From Chitinophagaceae bacterium (GTDB lineage Bacteria > Bacteroidota > Bacteroidia > Chitinophagales > Chitinophagaceae), in NCBI GenBank assembly GCA_023957155.1, contig JAMLHK010000007.1:1-64000 (forward strand): a stretch of 64,000 nucleotides of DNA, written 5' to 3'. The position numbers and the translations under genes were made by a program. Numbering within the stretch: the first letter of the stretch is position 1; each line of letters opens with the position of its first letter. The notes beneath the pieces were generated by a model that saw only the letters and a list, made by a program, of their open reading frames with translations, searched no databases and was not told where the DNA came from. This document shows, in pieces, positions 54,786 through 61,756 of this stretch.

Positions 54786-56840
54786 ATGACAATCATGACA
54801 CACAACAATTGTAGGCACTTCGCAGGAAAAAAAACAGGGTTATTACCGGCTATCACAGGAGCGATCCTGTTTCTCTCGTTCTATGCATTTGTTGCAGCTG
54901 CCCAAACCGATCAACCCGGCTATTATATCAAAGGAGAAGAACTCTTTAAACAAAAAAAATATTACGAAGCCATCCAGTATTTCGAAAAATATCTTGCCAC
55001 GGAAATAAAAACAACGCCAAGATCACAGCCCTTTGCCGTAAAAAAGAAAGTTCCCGGAAAATCAAACCTGAATATCCATAACGAAGCCGTATACCGGATG
55101 GCTGAAAGCTACCGCATGATCCATAATTACCAAATGGCTGAAAAATGGTATAAGGAAGCCATGTCCTTTTCCCGGGATGCTTACCCGGCATGCCCTTACT
55201 GGTACGGCATTTCATTACGTGCCAATCAAAAATATGAAGAGGCATTCAATGCCATCACCCAATTCCGGGAATCCTATTCTAAAATGGACGAATTACTGGT
55301 AGGCGCAGATAAAGAACTGGAAAACCTGAAATTCATAAGAACACAACTATCAAAAGAAAAAGACGACTTTTTTGTTACCCGCCAACCCATGCCGGTTAAT
55401 TCCTCCGCCTATGCGCTCTCCGCTTCCGGCCCGGACCATGTTGTTTATACTTCGGTATATGAAGATAAAAAAAATGATCTCTTTGTTGCCCGTTTGTATG
55501 AAACCTCCGGCAATAATACGCCGGATAACGGGAAAGCGATTATCATAGACGAAGCGCCCGGTATACATAACGGACTGGCAACTTTTTCAAAGGAAGGAAA
55601 TAAAATGTTCTTTACCCGCTGGATGGTAAACAACGGTATCACTACATCGGCTATCTATAGCGCTGACAAAACCGATACCGGCTGGACAAAGCCCGAACCC
55701 CTGCCTGAACCGGTAAATATGAAAGGTTCAAACAGTGCGCAGCCGTTCATTACGTCAGACGGAAAATATCTTTTATTTTCCTCTAACCGGGATGGCGGAA
55801 CAGGCAAATATGATATATGGTACGCTACATTAGACGGCGACTATAACGCCCTGCTGGTTACCAATGCCGGTAATATTGTAAACACTGCAGGAGACGAAGT
55901 TTCTCCTTCCTATCACCAGACCAGCAGATCGCTTTTATTTTCGAGCAACGGGCACGTGGGTATGGGCGGGTATGATATTTTTTCAGCCAAAGGTGATTTC
56001 CAACTATCCAACTGGGAAAAACCCGTCAATGCAGGAAAGCCCATCAACTCTTCTAAAGACGACCTGTATTTTATAAGTACGGATGAAGATAACCTGTGGA
56101 ATACGGGCTGGCTAAGCTCTGACCGTGCAACAGATTGCTGTCTCGAGCCCTACACTGTCCGGCAGGATAATGCACAATATATAAGCGGGTCGGTTACCGA
56201 TTGCAGCAGTAAACAGCCTTTACCCGGAGTAACATTAATCGTTAAAGATCCTAAAAATGCAGACCGGGTATTACTAAAACAACAAACAAATAACGAAGGA
56301 AATTATAGCTTTAAACTAAACAACAGTTCACGCTTTGATATCAGCGCCGAAAAAGAAGGATATCACCCGGCAAACGAGAGTTATAAAGTTTATTTTGAAG
56401 CCGGAACGGATACGATCAGCAACAACAATATATGTCTTTCCCTGGTCGCGGCGCCTGCAATGGAAGAAGAAGTTTTGAATCTGAACGAATCCATCACCTT
56501 GGCCAAGTTCTCTTTTAACCAGTCGGCTTTAGATAACGCCTCTTATTATGAATTGGATTCCCTTGCTGCGTTTATGAAAAAATTCAGTTCAACCATCATC
56601 GAAGTGGGCGGACATACCGATGGCAAAGGATCTGAAGCCTATAATATCAGGCTGGCACAAAAACGGGTTGACGCCTGTATCCGCTATTTAGTGAAAAAAG
56701 GAATCAGCAAAGACCGTCTCGTAGGCAAAGCTTATGGCAAATGCTGCCCGCTGGAACCGGAGAAAATAAACGGCAAAGACAATCCTGCCGCCCGGAAAAA
56801 GAACAGGAGGGTGGAATACAGAGTGGTGAATAATGAATAG
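54786..56840 (+). CDS. PorE-like OmpA-family protein with TPR and beta-propeller
   Basis: 684 aa. Signal peptide, then TPR-like helices (about 45-180, YYIKGEELFKQKKYYEAIQYFEKYL), a PD40/WD40-like propeller (about 210-460, FITSDGKYLLFSSNRDGG, SLLFSSNGHVGMGGYDIF), a carboxypeptidase-regulatory domain (about 470-560, ISGSVTDCSSKQPLPGVTLIV) and a C-terminal OmpA domain (about 575-684, VGGHTDGKGSEAYNIRLAQKR) that binds peptidoglycan. Domain order equals PorE of the T9SS. It should tie the outer-membrane machinery to the cell wall. Third gene of the trio. Confidence 0.9.
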   Translation: MTIMTHNNCRHFAGKKTGLLPAITGAILFLSFYAFVAAAQTDQPGYYIKGEELFKQKKYYEAIQYFEKYLATEIKTTPRSQPFAVKKKVPGKSNLNIHNEAVYRMAESYRMIHNYQMAEKWYKEAMSFSRDAYPACPYWYGISLRANQKYEEAFNAITQFRESYSKMDELLVGADKELENLKFIRTQLSKEKDDFFVTRQPMPVNSSAYALSASGPDHVVYTSVYEDKKNDLFVARLYETSGNNTPDNGKAIIIDEAPGIHNGLATFSKEGNKMFFTRWMVNNGITTSAIYSADKTDTGWTKPEPLPEPVNMKGSNSAQPFITSDGKYLLFSSNRDGGTGKYDIWYATLDGDYNALLVTNAGNIVNTAGDEVSPSYHQTSRSLLFSSNGHVGMGGYDIFSAKGDFQLSNWEKPVNAGKPINSSKDDLYFISTDEDNLWNTGWLSSDRATDCCLEPYTVRQDNAQYISGSVTDCSSKQPLPGVTLIVKDPKNADRVLLKQQTNNEGNYSFKLNNSSRFDISAEKEGYHPANESYKVYFEAGTDTISNNNICLSLVAAPAMEEEVLNLNESITLAKFSFNQSALDNASYYELDSLAAFMKKFSSTIIEVGGHTDGKGSEAYNIRLAQKRVDACIRYLVKKGISKDRLVGKAYGKCCPLEPEKINGKDNPAARKKNRRVEYRVVNNE

Positions 56841-56854
56841 TGAGTAGTCAGTGG

Positions 56855-56905
56855 TACAGGTTGCAGGGTGCAAGTTGCATGAACACCCTGTGACCTGCGC
56901 TCCGC
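56855..56905. repeat. Intergenic GGTTGCAGG repeat, copy 3
   Basis: Begins GTACAGGTTGCAGGGTGCAA and continues GTTGCATGAACACCCTGTGACC. The same elements occur at 21797-21845 and 38180-38241. It lies between the PorE-like gene and the valS fragment. Confidence 0.55.
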
Positions 56906-56918
56906 ATCCCCCCAACCG

Positions 56919-57063
56919 TGTCAGGCTTTCTTCTATCGTTTTAATTTTAGCTTCTGCATCAGCCAATTTCTTCCTTTCCTGCTCCACTACTTCGGGTTTA
57001 GCATTTTGTACAAAACGTTCGTTACTTAGTTTTTTTGCTATCGAAGTAAAAAAGCCTTTTTGA
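56919..57063 (-). pseudogene. valS: Orphan 3' fragment of valyl-tRNA synthetase
   Basis: The minus strand encodes KGFFTSIAKKLSNERFVQNA, then KPEVVEQERKKLADAEAKIKTIEESL, which is the C-terminal coiled-coil tail of bacterial ValRS. No other part of the synthetase is in the window, and the frame then runs into the intergenic repeat. A full valS must exist elsewhere. The fragment is probably left from a rearrangement. Confidence 0.75.
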
Positions 57064-57159
57064 TAAGCAAAGTATCATATTCAAACCCATAGCAGCAGGA
57101 TTCAAAGTAGCGCTCTATGGTTTGCGTATTCTATTTGTTCTTTGTCTGAAAAAAATAAT

Positions 57160-58512
57160 ATGAAAGGATCACTGCTCATAGCCGCATTGCTTATCTGCCA
57201 TATATTGTTCGCACAGGTTACGATAAAAGGAACGGTGAAACATGCAAAAGACAGCGTAATCGTATTTGTGGAAACCGGTGGTTTTACCAATATTACCCGA
57301 AGGTGGCGTGACAGAAGATATAAAGCGTCTATTGATAAGCATAACCGGTTTGTGATTACATTGCCGGAGCAGGATATTGACAGATGGCTGATCAAAACCG
57401 AAAAGGGATACCAGTTCTTTGACCTGGTCAAAGGAAAAGATATCGAAGTAATTGCCGACTTTTCCCGTATAAATCCGTTAACAGCCATCGGCAGCAATGC
57501 TGCTGATTTTAACTACCTCACTTACGCATATAGCAGGGATAAGCGGGATAAGGCGTATTGGAAGGGCATTAGAAGCAGGAACATAGACAGTGTTTTATCA
57601 TTAAGAAAGCAAATAACCGCTATGGACATCGCAGCGCTTGACCATTATAAGCAAACCCATGCTATGAGTGAAGTGTATTATCAATGGATCAGGTCTAAAT
57701 ACAGGTATGAACCTTACGAAAGGACCAATGTTGAAAATATTGATCATAAAGAAGCATTGAGCGATGCTGTATTATCAAAATTAATAGCAGAAGGGATTAA
57801 CAATGATTATGCAGCCCTGAATACCCTGGAATACAACGATCTTGTTGAAGCGTATATGGGCGAAAAGTTTAGAGATTCGGGGATTGAATTTACGCCGCAA
57901 TCCTATTTCCGTTTCGCAACCGGTGATCTACTGCAGGGCAAAACCCGGGATGTTTTTATGACAAGGGTTGTAGCCTTGTTTGTAAAAACCGCCGACAGCA
58001 TCTATACGCCCATTTTTAATCAATATGATGAAATGGTTAATGACCAGGTGCTCAAAAATTGTGTTGTGGAAGAAAGGAACGCCTACCTGGAATCACTGCA
58101 TCAAAAGAAAGAGCACATCAGCCGGTACGCATCACTCAATGAAATTTTTAATAAATACAGCGGTAAGGTTATTTATGTTGATTTTTGGGCAAGCTGGTGT
58201 ATGCCCTGCCGGGTGGAAGTGCCTGCCGCCGCGGAATTAAAAAAACGGCTGCATAACGACGATGTAGTGTTTGTTTACCTGGGGTACAGGGATACGGAAA
58301 AAGGATGGTTAAAAGCACGGCAGGAGTTAGATATAGCCGGCGAGCATTATTTATTGAACGATGCACTGATAAAGGAAGCGGAGGAAGCTTTTAATATAAG
58401 CGGTATCCCGCATTATGTAATTATAGATAAAGCCGGTAATATTGTAAACAGCCATGCCGACAGGCCTGGCGCTGTGTACAAAGCATTATCGGAGCTGCTC
58501 AAAAAAAATTAA
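57160..58512 (+). CDS. TlpA-like thioredoxin-fold protein, exported
   Basis: 450 aa from the ATG at 57160, which begins a signal peptide (MKGSLLIAALLICHILFAQ). Residues about 20-300 are an uncharacterised domain, opening with a DUF4369-like VTIKGTVKHAKDSVIVFVE. The C-terminal thioredoxin domain (about 320-445) has DFWASWCMPCRVE (CMPC redox pair) and cis-Pro GIPHYVIID. Probably a periplasmic thiol oxidoreductase. It is followed at 24 bp by a LytS kinase and a LytTR regulator, an unusual but repeated Bacteroidota pairing. Confidence 0.85.
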   Translation: MKGSLLIAALLICHILFAQVTIKGTVKHAKDSVIVFVETGGFTNITRRWRDRRYKASIDKHNRFVITLPEQDIDRWLIKTEKGYQFFDLVKGKDIEVIADFSRINPLTAIGSNAADFNYLTYAYSRDKRDKAYWKGIRSRNIDSVLSLRKQITAMDIAALDHYKQTHAMSEVYYQWIRSKYRYEPYERTNVENIDHKEALSDAVLSKLIAEGINNDYAALNTLEYNDLVEAYMGEKFRDSGIEFTPQSYFRFATGDLLQGKTRDVFMTRVVALFVKTADSIYTPIFNQYDEMVNDQVLKNCVVEERNAYLESLHQKKEHISRYASLNEIFNKYSGKVIYVDFWASWCMPCRVEVPAAAELKKRLHNDDVVFVYLGYRDTEKGWLKARQELDIAGEHYLLNDALIKEAEEAFNISGIPHYVIIDKAGNIVNSHADRPGAVYKALSELLKKN

Positions 58513-58536
58513 GCCGGAAGCCGGATTTATGCATCG

Positions 58537-60291
58537 ATGGTAAAAAGAATATACTGTATATTGATTGTTTCTTTTATAGGCGGGGATCTCTTTGCCCAAC
58601 CGGCTATTGATACGGTACATCCTTTTTTTAAAGGAAAGCTGGACAAGAAAGTCGGGCTTTTATACGACTTTTTTGAAATAGGGGCATCCACAATAAAACC
58701 TCCAAAGGGTAAGCGATATAATGATGTGATATTATCAGTTTTTCATTCAAAGAATCTATATATCAACACCGTCTTCAATAAACAGGATGCACCTGCTGAA
58801 TTGAATGCTTTCAGGATCAATAAAAGCTATTCTCAGATTACAGGAACATACCAATATACCAGTGCCGTGCCGCTGTTTGATTCTGTTCCCGTTATTGTTA
58901 CGGCTTACGGTATAGATTCTTCCAATAAAGACCTGTACCGGTTCAGGGTGGTGAAAAACAAAACCGAAGAGATCGTGCCCTGGAGCAGGATCCGTTTCTT
59001 TTCGCCGGTTTTTATGCATTACCGGTATAATGTGGATGGAACAGCACAAACCCGGATGGCTTATTTAGGACAATTTTGGGAAAAGCCGGGCAATAGTATT
59101 ACAGTGGAAGTGAAAAACCTGAGGGTGCCGGATACGGTATATCATATTTCTGCGGTCTGGCTAAAAAGAGCGCCTGAAATTATCGCCACTTTTACGCCGG
59201 AGACAATGAAGGAATTTATTTCCGTATATAAATACCAGTGGAAAAATGACAAGGCGGGGGCTGACGGTCCATCTTATTACGGCGATATAACGCTACCACC
59301 AGTTGACAGTCTGCTTGTGATAAAGCAACAATTTACTCATCATGAAAACAGTCCTTTTTTCTATTTGAATGATAAAGTAAAAGCCGCCAACCTGGTAGAA
59401 TACAATCTCATGAGCGGTAAAGACAGCAGCGGCTGGATAGCAAACGACTTTGACCCGAATATCATCCGGCTCCAGCAGCTTGCTCCCGGTAACTATGCCC
59501 TGCTTTTACGATATGCTTTTCAACGACAAACGGTAAGTCGCTTTTCATTCACAATAGTTCCTGCATGGTACCAAACGGTATGGTTTAAAATGATCGCCGG
59601 GATACTATTGCTGCTGGCGGCTATGTCTGCTTATCTTATTATTAAAACCAGGAGACAGAAGATTAAAATAAAGGAACAACAAACGTTTAACCGGGTAGCG
59701 CAGGCAGAGATCAGGTCTGTGAGATCACAGTTTAACCCGCATTTTGTTTTCAATGCACTCAGTTCGATACAGGGCCTGATAACAAAAAACGATATTGAAG
59801 CGGCACATGCTTATTTAAATGATTTCAGCCGGTTACTCAGAAATGCGTTGAAAGAAAGTGAAAAGGATTTCATCAGCCTGTCGAAAGACATCAGCCTGAT
59901 TGATCATTACCTGAAGCTGGAGCAATTGAGGTTTGGATTTCGCTATCAGATCAGTGTAGATGAAAAGATCAATAAAGATGCCATTGAAGTGCCGGTGCTG
60001 TTATTGCAGCCTGTTATAGAAAATGCGGTCAAGCATGGCGTTTCCGGCATGCGGGAAAGCGGACTGCTGACAATTGATTATTATATCCATACAAATGACC
60101 TCCAGATAACGGTAACCGATAACGGCGGGGGTTACAACAATGGATCAACAAAGGGACATGGATTGAAGCTTACGGATGAACGGGTAATATTAATGAACCA
60201 ATTATTAAAAGGGCGGTCTGTTGCCTGGCAGATAACAAATACAGCCGGTGGTACGCAGGTAGTGTTTATGCTCAAAAACTGGCTTTTATGA
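58537..60291 (+). CDS. LytS-type sensor histidine kinase
   Basis: 584 aa. Signal peptide, a beta-rich sensor region (about 25-340), one membrane helix (MIAGILLLLAAMSAYLIIKT, about 350-370), a coiled coil, and the His_kinase domain: SQFNPHFVFNALSSIQGL (phospho-His in PHF), then the ATPase part LQPVIENAVKHG and DNGGG. The periplasmic sensor has no named domain. It pairs with the LytTR regulator, which starts four bases before this stop. Gene order TlpA-like protein, kinase, regulator. Confidence 0.9.
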   Translation: MVKRIYCILIVSFIGGDLFAQPAIDTVHPFFKGKLDKKVGLLYDFFEIGASTIKPPKGKRYNDVILSVFHSKNLYINTVFNKQDAPAELNAFRINKSYSQITGTYQYTSAVPLFDSVPVIVTAYGIDSSNKDLYRFRVVKNKTEEIVPWSRIRFFSPVFMHYRYNVDGTAQTRMAYLGQFWEKPGNSITVEVKNLRVPDTVYHISAVWLKRAPEIIATFTPETMKEFISVYKYQWKNDKAGADGPSYYGDITLPPVDSLLVIKQQFTHHENSPFFYLNDKVKAANLVEYNLMSGKDSSGWIANDFDPNIIRLQQLAPGNYALLLRYAFQRQTVSRFSFTIVPAWYQTVWFKMIAGILLLLAAMSAYLIIKTRRQKIKIKEQQTFNRVAQAEIRSVRSQFNPHFVFNALSSIQGLITKNDIEAAHAYLNDFSRLLRNALKESEKDFISLSKDISLIDHYLKLEQLRFGFRYQISVDEKINKDAIEVPVLLLQPVIENAVKHGVSGMRESGLLTIDYYIHTNDLQITVTDNGGGYNNGSTKGHGLKLTDERVILMNQLLKGRSVAWQITNTAGGTQVVFMLKNWLL

Positions 60292-61043
60292 TCAATGCTG
60301 TTATTATAGATGATGAAAGGAACAATATCGAGAATCTGGAAGGGCTGTTGAAAAAATATTGCCCCGGGGTGGAGGTAGCGGGAACTGCCATGAATGCGGA
60401 TGACGGTGCCGCACTCGTTAAAAGGCTGCAGCCGGCACTGCTTTTCCTGGATATCCAGATGCCGGGTAAAAGCGGCTTTGACCTGTTAAAGGAGCTGCAG
60501 GATCATCGTTTTGAAATTATACTCATAACGGCGTACGATCATTATGCCATAACGGCGATAAAATTTTCCGCGATTGATTATTTATTGAAGCCCTTAGATA
60601 TAGAGGAACTAAAGCATGCTGTGCAAAAGGCAGACAAAAGGATAAAGGAAAAAATGCAAAACCATGAGCTGGCGAATTTGCTGCAGCTCATCAGAAACAG
60701 GGAAGAAAGATCGGATCATAAGCTGGCGCTTCCCACCTTAAAAGAAACCCGTTTTGTGCACCCCAAAGACATCATCCGCTGCGAATCGTCCAATGCCTAT
60801 ACCAGCTTCTATATTGCAACGGGAGAAAAGATCGTAGTGTCGAAGCCGATATATGAGTATGATGAATTGTTGTCTGATTTCGGGTTTATCCGCTGCCACC
60901 AGTCGCACTTAGTCAATAAGGAATACATCCGGAGCTGGCGAAAGGGAGACGGCGGGTATCTGATCCTGCAAAACGGCGATGAAATACCTGTTTCCAAAAG
61001 CAAAAAGGATACAGTGGCTAACTTATTCATTCATTTGAAATGA
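60288..61043 (+). CDS. LytTR-family response regulator
   Basis: 251 aa. Receiver domain (1-120) with acidic pair DDE at 8-10, phospho-acceptor D55 in LLFLDIQMPG, Thr in ILITAYD and Lys in LLKPLD. LytTR DNA-binding domain (about 145-250) with RCESSNAYTSFYI and FIRCHQSHLVNKEYI. Overlaps the kinase stop by 4 bp, so translation is coupled. Target genes are unknown; the neighbouring TonB receptor is one candidate. Confidence 0.93.
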   Translation: MINAVIIDDERNNIENLEGLLKKYCPGVEVAGTAMNADDGAALVKRLQPALLFLDIQMPGKSGFDLLKELQDHRFEIILITAYDHYAITAIKFSAIDYLLKPLDIEELKHAVQKADKRIKEKMQNHELANLLQLIRNREERSDHKLALPTLKETRFVHPKDIIRCESSNAYTSFYIATGEKIVVSKPIYEYDELLSDFGFIRCHQSHLVNKEYIRSWRKGDGGYLILQNGDEIPVSKSKKDTVANLFIHLK

Positions 61044-61189
61044 TATTTGTAAGGCGGACTAAGAGGCATCTGACTTAAGGCTAAGAAATAAAAACGAACA
61101 AAATCCCATCGCCCTGTAAAAATGCACTCCCATCTAATATAATTATGGAATAAGCAGAATGGCAAATAAGCAACCCCTGAATTAAAAGT

Positions 61190-61597
61190 ATGTTGTATCT
61201 TTGCGGGGCTTTGGTATCCTTAATTACATACCGGCATTGCAGTGTATTGTTGCTCCTGGCAGCTTTGCTTATCCAGTCCTTCAACAGGATGCTGGTCATC
61301 GGCGATTATTATATTAATACGGGAAGCTATGCGGCTAACTGCGAGAACAAGGTAAAGGTGGAGATGCATTGTAACGGCAAATGCCAGATGACGAAAAAGC
61401 TTAGACAGGAGGAGGAAAAAGATAAGAACAATCCACAGCGGAAAGTTGAAAATCACAATGAATTTTTTACCCCCGATGACGGATCTTTTGTTCTTTCCCC
61501 GATAATGCTTAATAATAACAGTAAGCGCTTTGCGTTGTTATCCGAAACCAAAACGCTGGATCACCCTCATTCCATATTCAGACCACCTATTGCCTGA
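61190..61597 (+). CDS. Small membrane/periplasmic protein with Cys pairs
   Basis: 135 aa in the longest frame. A hydrophobic segment (SVLLLLAALLIQSF, about 18-32) is followed by NCENKVKVEMHCNGKCQMTKKLRQEEE, a C-x-G-x-C-type cysteine motif with a basic tail, seen in small Bacteroidota proteins before TonB receptors. The ATG at 61190 overlaps a TATCTTTG promoter box (61196-61203), so the real start is likely later; TTG at 61211 is in frame. Possibly metal-related, which is inference. Confidence 0.55.
   Translation: MLYLCGALVSLITYRHCSVLLLLAALLIQSFNRMLVIGDYYINTGSYAANCENKVKVEMHCNGKCQMTKKLRQEEEKDKNNPQRKVENHNEFFTPDDGSFVLSPIMLNNNSKRFALLSETKTLDHPHSIFRPPIA
61196..61203 (+). promoter_or_regulatory. -7 box (TATCTTTG) before the small Cys protein
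   Basis: Exact TAnnTTTG lying inside the annotated first codons. It argues for a start downstream and a short or missing leader. Confidence 0.5.
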
Positions 61598-61683
61598 CAT
61601 TTCATCTATAGCACAGGGCCGCCTTTTCCGCTGACCGGACGGGGTAGCTTGCACGTCTACCGTTTTCATTTTCACATAAAAAG

Positions 61684-61710
61684 AGCATGTGCGCAAACAC
61701 ATGCCCCATT
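61684..61710 (+). terminator. Hairpin between the small Cys protein and the TonB receptor
   Basis: GCATGTG pairs with CACATGC around CGCAAA, preceded by AAAAAGA and followed by CCCCATTTT. The T run is weak, so termination may be partial. Confidence 0.4.
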
Positions 61711-61756
61711 TTCAATGAAAGGAGCATCCATGCGCCTTTCTTAAAAATTCCATTCA

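Noticed and set aside
56688-56987. 99-codon minus-strand frame near the PorE-like gene end
   Set aside because: Only its first residues are real (the valS tail); the rest is antisense of the OmpA domain and repeat DNA.
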